Below are positions 13,276 to 22,309 of a stretch of DNA of 22,309 nt, piece by piece. The notes under the pieces are model-generated. The model made no database searches. It saw nothing but the letters and a program-made list of their open reading frames with translations, and was not told the DNA's origin. Within the stretch, counting starts at the first letter, position 1. Each line of letters opens with the position of its first letter. The translations under genes were made by a program, and so were the position numbers. Origin of the DNA: an uncultured Prevotella sp. (GTDB lineage Bacteria > Bacteroidota > Bacteroidia > Bacteroidales > Bacteroidaceae); contig CAMOTK010000004.1 of assembly GCA_946625715.1 (NCBI GenBank), positions 1 through 22,309 of the forward strand, written 5' to 3'.

Positions 13276-15063
13276 TTATTTCGTCTTGACGTCGAAGGGC
13301 AGGCGGGCCTGCAGGTGGTTGCGCTGCTGCATCTGGCGCAGCTCCATCACGGGCGCATACAGGTCGCCCAGCAGGGCGCGCAGCTCACCGTCGAGATAGG
13401 TGCCCTTGTCTTCCTTGCCCAGCAGCTGCTCCATCCAGTCGGTCTCGTCCTCGTAGGTCTCGGTGTAGTATTCGCTCACCTTGGCCAGCTCGGCAGCCTT
13501 CTTCACGGCATCGTCGAGCGAGCCCAGCTGGTCGACCAGCTTCACCTTCAGGGCGTCGGTGGCCAGCCACACGCGGCCTTGTGCAATCTCGTCTACCTGC
13601 TCCTTCTTCATCTTACGTCCGTCGGCCACGATGCTCAGGAACGTGTCGTAGCCGCGGTCCACGTATTTCTGCATGTGGGCCAGCTCCTCGCTGTTCTCCT
13701 TGGCATAGATGAGGTTCTCCTCGTAGTCGCCGAAACGGTTGGTCTTCACGCCGTCGAACGTCACGCCCAGCTTGTCGGTGGCCAGCACCGAGAAGTTCGG
13801 TATCAGTCCGAAGATGCCTATCGAGCCGGTCAGCGTGGTAGGTTCGGCATAGATGTAGTTGGCTGCTGCACTGAGCATATAGCCGCCCGAGGCAGCCAGA
13901 CCGCCCATCGACACCACCACCGGCTTCTTGGCCTTCAGCTGCTTCACGGCGTGCCACATCTGCTCAGAGGCAACGGCACTGCCGCCAGGCGAGTTCACGC
14001 GCAGCACCACGGCCTTCACATCGTCGTCGTCGGCCAGTTCGTTGAGTGCCTCCACCACGTCGCTGCCCACGATGGCGTGCTCCTGCATGAAGCCGCTGGC
14101 CATCTTGTCGATAATCTCGCCGTAGGCGTAGTACACGGCAATCTTGTCGCCCTTGTCCTTCTTCTTCGTCTTCACGTTCATCATGTCCGTGAGCGACAGT
14201 TGGCAGATGTCGTCGTCATCGTCTATCTTCAGCTGCTTCTTCACCACATCCTTGATGCCTTCGGGATACATCAGCCCGTCTACGAGGCCTGCCTTCACGT
14301 AGTCGTCAGGGTTGGCAAAGGCCATAATCGAGTCGTTGGCGAGTTGGTTCAGCGCGTCGACAGTCACCTTGCGGCTCTGGGCAATGCCCTTCAGCACGTG
14401 GTTCCACACGCCGCCCAGATAGGCCATGCGCTGCTCGCGGTCGTTCTCACTCATGTCCTTGCGCGTCACGCTCTCCACGGCGCTCTTATATTTGCCCACG
14501 CGGGTGGCCTGATACTTGACGCCTATTTTTTCGAACAGGCCCGTCATGTACTGGCTCTTGCCGCCCATGCCCTTGAAGTCTATCATGCCCGTCTTGTTCA
14601 GGTACACCTTGTCGGCCACCGAAGCCACGTAGTAGCTCATCTGCATGTACTGGTCGGCGTAGGCAATCACCCACTTGCCGCTCTTCTTGAAGTCGGCCAG
14701 CGCGTCGCGCACCTGCTGGGCCGTGGCAGGCGAGTCGAAGGCCAGCATGCCGCCCTCGAGGTAGATGCCCTTGATGTCGTCTTCGGCCTTGGCCTTGCGA
14801 ATGCTCTCTAAGATATCGTCCAGCCCCATCATCTCCATGTCGGCCTGCCCGAAGAGCAGGCTCAGCGGGTTGCCGTCGTCAACACGCTCTTCCACGGCGC
14901 CTTCCATCTTCAGCACGAACACCGAGTTCTTCTCGACCTTCGTCGAAGCCTGGTCGGAGGCAATCATGCCCACGAGCGAAATCATCATCAGAATGCCGGT
15001 GACGACCGACAAGAGAATAATGCCACAGATGGTGGCCAACGTCATTTTAAAAAAGTCCTTCAT
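13276..15063 (-). CDS. sppA: Signal peptide peptidase SppA, 67K type
   Basis: A 595-residue membrane-bound serine protease of family S49 (tandem-domain type) that cleaves leftover signal peptides. The start is placed at MKDFFKMTLATICG (15063). A longer frame back to 15243 would run through the promoter and overlap the divergent gene. One membrane helix spans residues about 8-34. The N-terminal half holds the general base lysine K193 in RVGKYKSAVE. The C-terminal half holds the nucleophile S392 in GGLAASGGYM, with VNSPGGSAVASE upstream and TGSIGIFG downstream. An acidic run DDDDD at about 281-285 links the halves. It is the first gene of the minus-strand operon with lpxK, punA and thiL. Confidence 0.92.
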   Translation of the reverse strand: MKDFFKMTLATICGIILLSVVTGILMMISLVGMIASDQASTKVEKNSVFVLKMEGAVEERVDDGNPLSLLFGQADMEMMGLDDILESIRKAKAEDDIKGIYLEGGMLAFDSPATAQQVRDALADFKKSGKWVIAYADQYMQMSYYVASVADKVYLNKTGMIDFKGMGGKSQYMTGLFEKIGVKYQATRVGKYKSAVESVTRKDMSENDREQRMAYLGGVWNHVLKGIAQSRKVTVDALNQLANDSIMAFANPDDYVKAGLVDGLMYPEGIKDVVKKQLKIDDDDDICQLSLTDMMNVKTKKKDKGDKIAVYYAYGEIIDKMASGFMQEHAIVGSDVVEALNELADDDDVKAVVLRVNSPGGSAVASEQMWHAVKQLKAKKPVVVSMGGLAASGGYMLSAAANYIYAEPTTLTGSIGIFGLIPNFSVLATDKLGVTFDGVKTNRFGDYEENLIYAKENSEELAHMQKYVDRGYDTFLSIVADGRKMKKEQVDEIAQGRVWLATDALKVKLVDQLGSLDDAVKKAAELAKVSEYYTETYEDETDWMEQLLGKEDKGTYLDGELRALLGDLYAPVMELRQMQQRNHLQARLPFDVKTK

Positions 15064-15089
15064 AAGCGGTTGGTTTATAGTTCTGCTTG

Positions 15090-15120
15090 CAAAGGTAGTT
15101 ATTTTTTCTGAAAGTTGAAC
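15090..15120 (-). promoter_or_regulatory. Promoter of the sppA-lpxK-punA-thiL operon
   Basis: On the minus strand TACCTTTG (15097-15090) matches the -7 consensus. The -33 region (around 15118-15122) has only a weak GTTC match. The expected start lies about 20 nt before the sppA ATG. It is arranged back to back with the promoter of the GH28 gene, 28 bp away. Confidence 0.6.
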
Positions 15121-15147
15121 GTTTTTCTGACAAAATGCATCGTTTTC

Positions 15148-15179
15148 TTGTGGCGGCCGTCTTTTTTTTCGTATCTTTG
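15148..15179 (+). promoter_or_regulatory. Promoter of the GH28 gene
   Basis: TTG at 15148-15150 and TATCTTTG at 15172-15179 are 21 bp apart. The leader to the ATG at 15213 is about 28 nt and A-rich, as is usual for Bacteroidetes translation starts. Confidence 0.75.
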
Positions 15180-15212
15180 CACGCAGAAACCACTTAAAAA
15201 CGACAAAGACCA

Positions 15213-16559
15213 ATGAAAGTAAAACTTCTTTTCTGCATCGCACTGCTCATGGCTGCCACAACGGCAGAGGCAGGCAAGAAATCGAAAAACAAGCAACCCG
15301 ACCTCTGGCCCGACGGAAGCCCCGTGGCCGAATGGTTCAGTGACACGACGAAGGTCGACGTGGCCAAGCTCGGACGCCGCTATGTGGTCACCGACTACGG
15401 TGTCGACCGCTACTCCGACGCCGTGCAGACCGAACGCCTGCAGGCCGTCATCGACCGTGCTGCCCAAGAGGGTGGCGGTGTGGTGGTCATTCCCCGCGGC
15501 ACGTTCCTCAGCGGCAGCCTCTTCTTCCGTCAGGGCACCCACCTCTTTATAGAAGAGGGCGGCGAACTGAAGGGCAGCGACCGCATACGCCACTTCAAAC
15601 TGCTCAAGACGCGCATGGAAGGCCAGACGCTGCAGTACTTCGCCGCACTGGTCAATGCCGACGGCGTCGACGGCTTCACCATTGCAGGCCCCGGCACCAT
15701 CAATGGCAACGGCTTCAACTACTGGGAAGAGTTTTGGATTAGGCGCCAGTTCAACCGCCAGTGCACCAATCTCGAAGCCCTCAGACCCCGCAACGTCTAC
15801 ATCTCAAACTCCAAGAACGTCACCGTGCAGGACGTACACATCATCAACTCGCCCTTCTGGACCAACCACCTCTACCGCTGCGACCACGTGCGCTATCTCA
15901 ACGTCTTCATCTACGCGCCCACCAGCGGCATCCTCGCCCCTGAATACAAGAAGGGCGCTCCCAGCAGCGACGCCATCGACCTCGACGTCTGCCACGACGT
16001 GCTCATCTACGGCTGCTACATGAACGTCAACGACGATGCCGTGGTGCTCAAGGGCGGTAAGGGCACGTGGGCCGACAAAGACCCCGACAACGGTCCCTGC
16101 GAGCGCATACTCATCGACCACTGCACCTACGGCAAGGTGCACGGCTGTCTGACACTCGGCTCCGAGTCGCTCCACGACCGCAACATCATTCTGCGCAACA
16201 TCAAGATGGAGAACGCCAACCGCGTGCTCTGGCTCAAGATGCGCCCCGACACCCCGCAGCACTACGAGTACGTCACCGTGAGCAACGTCGAGGGCCACTG
16301 CAACTCCTTCCTCGTGGTGCGCCCCTGGACCCAGTTCTTCAAGCCCGGCGACCGTCCCGACATGCCCCTCTCCGAGTGCAACAACATCACCATACGCAAC
16401 GTCAACGCCTCGTGCCGCAACTTCTTCGATGTGGGCACCAGCGACAAGTATCGCCTCAAGGACTTCACCTTCGAGAACATCAACGTCACCGACGAGAAGA
16501 AGGCCTTCGACCCGAAGATGATAGAAAACTGCCAAGTGAGGGACGTCAACATCCGCTGA
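15213..16559 (+). CDS. Secreted glycoside hydrolase family 28 (polygalacturonase-like)
   Basis: A 448-residue protein with a signal peptide cleaved after AEA (residues 1-20). Right-handed beta-helix repeats run through the body (VRYLNVFIYAP, CHDVLIYGCYMN, NIILRNIKMENA). GH28 active-site positions can be traced with variations: SSDAIDLD (D253) for the NTD motif, NDDAVVLKGG (D274, D275) for the DD motif, KVHGCLTLGSE (H310) for GHG, and VLWLKMRPD where RIK is usual. It would cut galacturonic acid linkages in pectin in the periplasm. The altered motifs make an exo-acting or unusual pectin substrate plausible. No PUL transporter is adjacent, and the gene has its own promoter. Confidence 0.85.
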   Translation: MKVKLLFCIALLMAATTAEAGKKSKNKQPDLWPDGSPVAEWFSDTTKVDVAKLGRRYVVTDYGVDRYSDAVQTERLQAVIDRAAQEGGGVVVIPRGTFLSGSLFFRQGTHLFIEEGGELKGSDRIRHFKLLKTRMEGQTLQYFAALVNADGVDGFTIAGPGTINGNGFNYWEEFWIRRQFNRQCTNLEALRPRNVYISNSKNVTVQDVHIINSPFWTNHLYRCDHVRYLNVFIYAPTSGILAPEYKKGAPSSDAIDLDVCHDVLIYGCYMNVNDDAVVLKGGKGTWADKDPDNGPCERILIDHCTYGKVHGCLTLGSESLHDRNIILRNIKMENANRVLWLKMRPDTPQHYEYVTVSNVEGHCNSFLVVRPWTQFFKPGDRPDMPLSECNNITIRNVNASCRNFFDVGTSDKYRLKDFTFENINVTDEKKAFDPKMIENCQVRDVNIR

Positions 16560-16582
16560 CACTTTGTCAGTCGGCTGCCGTT

Positions 16583-16598
16583 TGGCACACTTTTGGCT
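16583..16598 (+). promoter_or_regulatory. Sigma54-like -24/-12 element upstream of groES
   Basis: TGGCACACTTTTGGCT has GG at 16584-16585 and GC at 16596-16597, exactly 12 bp apart, with the full TGGCAC half of the RpoN consensus; one T of the TTGC half is replaced by G. No TAnnTTTG box was found between the GH28 stop and groES. The expected start would lie near 16608, at the inverted repeat. Confidence 0.45.
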
Positions 16599-16604
16599 AA
16601 ACCC

Positions 16605-16638
16605 TTGGCGGGATGCAGCAAACGCAGCGTCCCGCCAA
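16605..16638 (+). promoter_or_regulatory. Perfect inverted repeat upstream of groES
   Basis: TTGGCGGGA (16605-16613) and TCCCGCCAA (16630-16638) are separated by 16 nt. It is not the CIRCE element (TTAGCACTC-N9-GAGTGCTAA), although its arm length and position are similar. No T run follows, so a terminator for the GH28 gene is less likely than an operator or 5' stem-loop. Confidence 0.55.
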
Positions 16639-16674
16639 AACATTGTTGATACATTTAATTAAATAACAAGAACT

Positions 16675-16947
16675 ATGAACATCAAACCATTAGCAGACCG
16701 CGTGCTGGTATTGCCCGCACCGGCAGAAGAGAAAATCGGTGGCATCATCATTCCTGACACCGCAAAAGAGAAACCCCTCCACGGCAAAATCGTTGCCACT
16801 GGTAAGGGCACCAAGGACGAGGAGATGGTCCTCAAGGCCGGCGACGAAGTGCTCTACGGCAAGTATAGCGGCACCGAACTCGAGTTCGAAGGCGAGAAGT
16901 ACCTCATGATGCGCCAGAGCGATGTGCTCGCAGTGCTGGAGAAATAA
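16675..16947 (+). CDS. groES: Co-chaperonin GroES
   Basis: A 90-residue Hsp10 that caps the GroEL ring as a heptamer. The N-terminal [12 protein letters not shown], the mobile loop [17 protein letters not shown] (about 18-34) and the C-terminal [10 protein letters not shown] and [14 protein letters not shown] are all standard. It is full length and lies 29 bases before groEL. The A-rich leader contains no Shine-Dalgarno sequence. Confidence 0.97.
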   Translation: MNIKPLADRVLVLPAPAEEKIGGIIIPDTAKEKPLHGKIVATGKGTKDEEMVLKAGDEVLYGKYSGTELEFEGEKYLMMRQSDVLAVLEK

Positions 16948-16958
16948 AGAAATAATAA

Positions 16959-18608
<1,650 letters not shown>

Positions 18609-18637
18609 TACGAATTTGTAACCTCAACTTGTCAAAT

Positions 18638-18671
18638 AGCAGGGAATCGGAACTTTTTTCGGTTCCCTGCT
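18638..18671 (+). terminator. Terminator of groESL
   Basis: AGCAGGGAA (18638-18646) pairs with TTCCCTGCT (18663-18671); the loop itself contains a T6 run, and a modest T-rich stretch follows. It begins 30 bases after the groEL stop. Confidence 0.7.
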
Positions 18672-18711
18672 TTGATTTGTATCAATTTCGTTGCATTTTC
18701 ATGCATTTTTG

Positions 18712-18743
18712 TTTGGAAGATATTGTAATAATTATTACCTTTG
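18712..18743 (+). promoter_or_regulatory. Distal promoter in the groEL to DUF4450-like gap
   Basis: TTTG at 18712-18715 and TACCTTTG at 18736-18743 are 20 bp apart. The expected start is near 18749. Confidence 0.7.
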
Positions 18744-18748
18744 CAAAC

Positions 18749-18850
18749 AAAGAAGAAAGACATTTTTGATTTGTTTTAGTAGATTAGTTTTTAAGTAGTT
18801 TGTTTTTTGAAAACAGGTTGTCGAGATGACAGCCTGTTTTTTCTTTTTCG
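18749..18850 (+). ncRNA. Candidate small RNA or attenuated leader of about 100 nt
   Basis: It is bounded by a consensus promoter on the left and a strong intrinsic terminator on the right. It has no open frame of useful length and is U/A-rich before the terminal hairpin. A second consensus promoter follows the terminator and lies directly before the next gene, so this RNA may be independent of it. It could also be a leader read through under some condition. Ends are predicted, not mapped. Confidence 0.45.
18811..18850 (+). terminator. Strong intrinsic terminator between tandem promoters
   Basis: AAACAGGTTGTC (18811-18822) pairs with GACAGCCTGTTT (18828-18839), a 12-bp stem with one G-U pair and a 5-nt loop, followed by T6, C and T5. 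Confidence 0.85.
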
Positions 18851-18855
18851 TTAGC

Positions 18856-18886
18856 TTGGCCATTTCGGAAATTGTTTGTACTTTTG
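18856..18886 (+). promoter_or_regulatory. Proximal promoter of the DUF4450-like gene
   Basis: TTG at 18856-18858 and TACTTTTG at 18879-18886 are 20 bp apart. The expected start (about 18891-18894) falls on or next to the ATG at 18894, implying a leaderless or nearly leaderless mRNA. Confidence 0.6.
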
Positions 18887-18893
18887 CAAACGT

Positions 18894-21827
18894 ATGAGAA
18901 GAATTGTGTTTGCACTTTTATGCATGGCAGGACTCTCGGTCTTTGCCCAAAAGAAGGTAGGCGACTTCATCGAGTCTACCTCGTATAATCTTGATAAGAT
19001 AGGCGCCAAACGCTCGCAGCAGTATTTTCCGCAGGGCAATGCCTTCGTTTGCACCAACGGCACCAACCGCTTTACGCGCGCCCTCTACGGCGGGTGGACC
19101 GACTGGCGACTGGAGACCAGCGACCGCCCGGTGTTTGCCGTGGTCAAGAAGAATTACCACCGCAACATCAGCTTCACGCTGGAGACCGGCGGCGTGTCGG
19201 TGGCCCTCGATTCGGCAGCACGCTGCGACGCCTGCTACGGGGCGGGAGAGCGGACCTACCGGCTGAGCGACCCTCGGTGGGGTGGGGCCGAGCTGTTCGT
19301 CGAGGTGGTGGCGTGCCCCGACCGCGAAGCTGCCATCTGGCGTTTCTACGGGCCGCAGTTCATGGGCCGTGCCACGATTCGCGGAAGGGTGGCTGCCATC
19401 GCCATTCCGAAACTCCACCGCAACGGCGACATCGGGGCCGACAAGCCCGGATGCTTCGAGGCCAAGGGGCCGGTGTTGCAGGAGGTGACGCTGCCGTTGG
19501 ACGCAGGGACGGGATTCATTGAGGTCGACCTGAACCAGCTCAGGGTGCCTGAGCGCCAGGCGGCTGACGCCGAGTATCTGGCTGCGGCAGAGCATTTCAG
19601 GCAGCTGGCCAGTCGCATCAGCTTCGAAACGCCTGACCCCTACATCAACACGCTGGGCGGCGCGCTGGCCCTGGCCGCCGACGGTGACTGGGACGGCAAG
19701 ACGTGGCTCCACGGCTGCATCGGCTGGCGCATGCCGCTGGCAGGTTGGCGTGCTGCCTACGTGGGCGACGTGCTTGGTTGGAACGACCGTCAGCGCAGCC
19801 ACTTCGATGCCTACGCCAAGAGTCAGGTGACGCAGGTGCCGGCCTTTATTCCGCACCCTTCGCAAGACCCGAAGATGAACATGGCGCGCGCCGAGAAGAA
19901 GTGGGGCACGCAGATGTACTCCGAAGGCTACATCTGTCGCAATCCCGAGCGCAACGACCAGATGCACCACTACGACATGAACCTCAACTACATCGACGAG
20001 CTGCTCTGGCACTTCCAGTACGATGCCGACACGGCCTATATGCGCAAGCTATGGCCCGTCATCAAACGCCATCTGGCCTGGGAGAAGCGCAACTTCGACC
20101 CCGACGGCGACCATCTCTACGATGCCTACTGCTGCATCTGGGCCAGCGATGCCCTTTACTATAGCGGCGGTGCCGTGACCCATTCGTCGGCCTACAATTA
20201 CCGCGGCAACCGTCTGGCAGCCCGCATAGCCGAACTCATCGGCGAGGATGCTGCGCCCTATCGTGCCGAGGCCGATGCCATTCTGCAGGCCATGAACCAG
20301 CGCCTCTGGCTGGGCGACCACTGGGCGGAGTATGAGGACGCTCTCGGACTGAAGCGCAAGCACGAGAGCGCTGCCGTGTGGAGCATCTATACCCCCATCG
20401 ACTGCGGCGCCTGTACACCCGAGCAGGCCTATCTGGCCACCCGCTACGTGGACCGCGAGATTCCCCACATCGACGTGGAAGACACTGGTCTGCAGACCAT
20501 CAGTACCAGCAACTGGTTGCCCTATTCGTGGAGCATCAATAACGTAGCGGCCGCCGAGGTGATGCACACGGCTCTGGCTTACTATGAGGCCGGGCGCAAC
20601 GAAGAGGCTTTCCGACTGATGAAAGCCAACCTGATGGACCAGATGTATTACGGACAGTCGCCTGCCAACTTCGGTCAGGTGTCGTTTTACGATGCTGCCC
20701 GCGGCGAGTGCTATCGCGACTTTGGCGACTGCATCGGCATTTCTTCGCGCACGTTGGTGCAAGGACTCTTCGGCATCATCCCCCAGGCCCTCTACGGCCA
20801 GTGCATCATTCGTCCGGGCTTCCCTGCCGAGTGGGACAGCGTGACCGTGAACACCCCCTATATTAATTATAAGTACACGCGTGAGGGCGACAATGTCTGT
20901 CTCGACGTCACCCAGCACTTCCGCCAGCCCCTGCAAATCGTGCTGCGCCTGAACCAAGGCCGCGGACGCTATGTCGATGTGGTGGGCAATAGCGACGAAC
21001 ATCAGACGCTACGTTGGAAACTTGCTCCTGCAGAAGAAACAACGGAGCCGTACAACGCAAAGGAAACCATCGTAGACGCCGCAAAGTTCGGCCTTTCCGA
21101 GCCTGTCGCTACGGGCAAATTCCTGAAACAGGACATCGGTCGCTACTTCAACGCCGAAGTCGACGACGTTTTCAAGAACCAGTACCTCTCGCCGCGTCCG
21201 CAGTCGACCACTCTGCAGATTCCCGTGCAGGGCATTGGCGAATGGTGTCATCCGCAACTGACGGCCGACGTCAACGACAGCGTGTTCCGCACGAAGATTG
21301 TCGACGACCAGTTTGTGGTGGCCGGCGTGCCCTTCCGCACACCGAAGACGGGGCAGAACATCGTCTATACCTCGCTCTGGGACAACTATCCCGACAGCCA
21401 GACCATCGACCTGCCCCGCAAGAAAGCATCGAGTGCCTACCTGCTCATGGCCGGAACAACCAATCACATGCAGAGTCGCATCGACAACGGTCTGGTGGTG
21501 GTGACCTATCAGGACATGACCACCGACACGCTGCGCCTGCGCAATCCCGACAACTGGTGCCCGATAGAACAGGACTATTACGTCGACGGACTGGCCTTCT
21601 GCACCACGCAGCCGCGTCCCTATCGCGTCTGTCTCGGCACGGGCACAGTGAGCCGTGACCTCGGCCGCGAGCTGGCGGTGAAGGGCGTCTATGGCCGCGA
21701 ACTGCCAGGCGGTGCCGCGCAGATGTTGCGCATGCCCCTTAATCCGCGTAAGAAACTGCGCAGCCTCACCCTGCGCACCCTCTCCAACGACGTAGTCATC
21801 GGACTGATGGCCGTCACGTTGCAGTAG
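18894..21827 (+). CDS. Secreted DUF4450-like protein, probable (alpha/alpha)6 glycosidase
   Basis: A 977-residue protein. The ATG at 18894 gives a clean signal peptide MRRIVFALLCMAGLSVFAQ; an in-frame TTG at 18876 would lie inside the promoter. Residues about 30-220 form a beta-rich domain (FVCTNGTNRFTRALYGGWTD). Residues 240-640 are helical with many aromatic and acidic patches typical of an (alpha/alpha)6 glycosidase barrel: GWRMPLAGWRAAYVGD, NDQMHHYDMNLNYIDELLW, YDAYCCIWASDALYY, and DVEDTGLQTISTSNWLPYSW. Residues about 660-977 are beta-sandwich-like. The pattern resembles DUF4450 proteins of Bacteroidetes pectin and hemicellulose loci. Catalytic residues cannot be named with confidence; conserved acids in the barrel are candidates. 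With the GH28 gene nearby, action on a pectin-type side chain is plausible but inferred. Confidence 0.65.
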   Translation: MRRIVFALLCMAGLSVFAQKKVGDFIESTSYNLDKIGAKRSQQYFPQGNAFVCTNGTNRFTRALYGGWTDWRLETSDRPVFAVVKKNYHRNISFTLETGGVSVALDSAARCDACYGAGERTYRLSDPRWGGAELFVEVVACPDREAAIWRFYGPQFMGRATIRGRVAAIAIPKLHRNGDIGADKPGCFEAKGPVLQEVTLPLDAGTGFIEVDLNQLRVPERQAADAEYLAAAEHFRQLASRISFETPDPYINTLGGALALAADGDWDGKTWLHGCIGWRMPLAGWRAAYVGDVLGWNDRQRSHFDAYAKSQVTQVPAFIPHPSQDPKMNMARAEKKWGTQMYSEGYICRNPERNDQMHHYDMNLNYIDELLWHFQYDADTAYMRKLWPVIKRHLAWEKRNFDPDGDHLYDAYCCIWASDALYYSGGAVTHSSAYNYRGNRLAARIAELIGEDAAPYRAEADAILQAMNQRLWLGDHWAEYEDALGLKRKHESAAVWSIYTPIDCGACTPEQAYLATRYVDREIPHIDVEDTGLQTISTSNWLPYSWSINNVAAAEVMHTALAYYEAGRNEEAFRLMKANLMDQMYYGQSPANFGQVSFYDAARGECYRDFGDCIGISSRTLVQGLFGIIPQALYGQCIIRPGFPAEWDSVTVNTPYINYKYTREGDNVCLDVTQHFRQPLQIVLRLNQGRGRYVDVVGNSDEHQTLRWKLAPAEETTEPYNAKETIVDAAKFGLSEPVATGKFLKQDIGRYFNAEVDDVFKNQYLSPRPQSTTLQIPVQGIGEWCHPQLTADVNDSVFRTKIVDDQFVVAGVPFRTPKTGQNIVYTSLWDNYPDSQTIDLPRKKASSAYLLMAGTTNHMQSRIDNGLVVVTYQDMTTDTLRLRNPDNWCPIEQDYYVDGLAFCTTQPRPYRVCLGTGTVSRDLGRELAVKGVYGRELPGGAAQMLRMPLNPRKKLRSLTLRTLSNDVVIGLMAVTLQ

Positions 21828-21873
21828 CACAGATGTGTTGGACTGCTTGAGTGAACCTTTGCACACAAAAAGA

Positions 21874-21910
21874 GGCCCGCAGGAAACCGGATTCCTGCGG
21901 GCCTTTCTTA
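21874..21910. terminator. Bidirectional terminator
   Basis: GGCCCGCAGGAA (21874-21885) and TTCCTGCGGGCC (21892-21903) form a perfect 12-bp stem with a 6-nt loop. T-rich sequence follows on the plus strand (TTTCTT), and an A-run on the left serves the minus strand, so it can end both convergent genes. Confidence 0.9.
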
Positions 21911-21923
21911 TGGTCGTAAGCGT

Positions 21924-22286
21924 TTACTTAGCCTCTTCAGCTTTCTTGGGCTCTTCCTTCTTGGCGGCCTTCTTGGCAGCCTTCTTCGGAGCAGCAGCCT
22001 TCTTCGGAGCAGCAGCCTTCTTGGCCGGCTTCTTCTCGCTGGGCTCCAACTTCTCCAAGCGAGCCTTCAGGCGCGTAATCTCCTTGTCCTTCATCTCAAT
22101 CTCGTCGCCCTGGTTCTTGATGGTGGTGAGCAGCGAGTTGAGCTCCTCGTTGTCAATCTCCTCGGGATAGAGGGCGTTGACGCGGTTCATGAAGTCGCCC
22201 AGGATGTTCATGTAGTTGGTGAAGGCGTCGAACGGCCCGCTGTAGATGCCACGGTCGAGACCCACGTTCGAGGGCTTGGTGGTCAT
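21924..22286 (-). CDS. Coiled-coil protein with Lys/Ala-rich histone-H1-like tail
   Basis: At least 120 residues. The frame stays open upstream to the window edge (ASNNFRF precedes the first ATG), so the true start may lie outside and the gene may be partial at its 5' end. Residues 1-40 (VGLDRGIYSGPFDAFTNYMN and onward) look conserved. Residues 45-82 form a charged coiled coil (LLTTIKNQGDEIEMKDKEI, then TRLKARLEKLE). From 83 the tail is built of KKAAAPKK-type repeats, including two identical 18-bp DNA units at 21981-22016, and ends in an acidic/basic mix. The tail resembles histone H1-like or nucleic-acid-binding tails. I do not recognise the family; a nucleoid or RNA-associated role is a guess from composition. 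Confidence 0.7.
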   Translation of the reverse strand: MTTKPSNVGLDRGIYSGPFDAFTNYMNILGDFMNRVNALYPEEIDNEELNSLLTTIKNQGDEIEMKDKEITRLKARLEKLEPSEKKPAKKAAAPKKAAAPKKAAKKAAKKEEPKKAEEAK

Positions 22287-22309
22287 GAAGCGGAAGTTGT
22301 TGGAAGCCT

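Noticed and set aside
12202..14811. 869-codon plus-strand open frame
   Set aside because: It runs antisense to lpxK and sppA, both of which show complete family motifs. Its product is His/Val/Leu-rich with no recognisable domain, as expected for the complement of GC-rich coding DNA.
15064..15243. 60-residue N-terminal extension of sppA
   Set aside because: It would run through the sppA promoter and past the divergent GH28 start. MKDFF followed directly by the membrane helix is the natural beginning.
16605..16638. CIRCE/HrcA operator at groESL
   Set aside because: The arms are TTGGCGGGA/TCCCGCCAA with a 16-nt spacer, not TTAGCACTC-N9-GAGTGCTAA.
18918..20012. 364-codon minus-strand open frame
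   Set aside because: Antisense to the secreted DUF4450-like gene, with a composition typical of a shadow frame and no promoter or motif.

Overview
The window looks like a chromosomal segment of a GC-rich member of the Bacteroidetes, most likely Prevotellaceae. Three things point there. Promoters repeatedly match the Bacteroidetes pattern of a TTG-type -33 box, 19-21 bp, then TAnnTTTG. Shine-Dalgarno-like leaders are scarce. The gene families are typical: a SusD-like lipoprotein, a membrane AraC regulator, GH28 and DUF4450-like polysaccharide enzymes, and a Bacteroidetes-type HU-related protein. The genus is inferred; no marker was searched.

Layout. 1-4046 (+): tail of a probable aldose 1-epimerase, a lipoprotein joining an unknown N-terminal region and an EF-hand-like loop to a short SusD-like domain, a YghZ-type aldo/keto reductase, and two tandem deoxynucleoside kinases. 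4130-4328 (-): tRNA-Phe with promoter and terminator. 4420-5504 (+): membrane-anchored AraC-type regulator. 5532-10197 (+): an unrecognised protein, an iteron-like repeat array, a D5/P4-type SF3 helicase (phage/plasmid primase family) translationally coupled to a CHC2/Toprim-like primase, a terminator, a second 22-bp-phased repeat array, and an HU-related protein with a Gly-rich tail. 10216-15063 (-): an sppA-lpxK-punA-thiL operon with overlapping genes. 15213-16559 (+): secreted GH28 pectinase-like enzyme. 16675-18608 (+): groES-groEL behind a sigma54-like element and a perfect inverted repeat. 18712-21827 (+): a probable small RNA or attenuator, then a secreted 977-residue DUF4450-like protein. 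21874-22309: a bidirectional terminator and a Lys/Ala-rich coiled-coil protein on the minus strand, probably running off the window.

How the genes fit together. The deoxynucleoside kinases and the purine nucleoside phosphorylase suggest purine (deoxy)nucleoside salvage. sppA, lpxK and groESL serve the envelope and protein quality control. The SusD-like, GH28 and DUF4450-like proteins belong to plant-polysaccharide use but do not form a complete PUL here, since no SusC is present. The most unusual part is 5532-10157. It holds a helicase, a primase and a nucleoid protein flanked by two repeat arrays with helical (22 bp) phasing, each followed by a strong promoter, with no integrase, transposase or partition gene. 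It looks like a chromosomal replicon-like module, either the domesticated core of a plasmid or satellite, or an undescribed replication or defence cassette.
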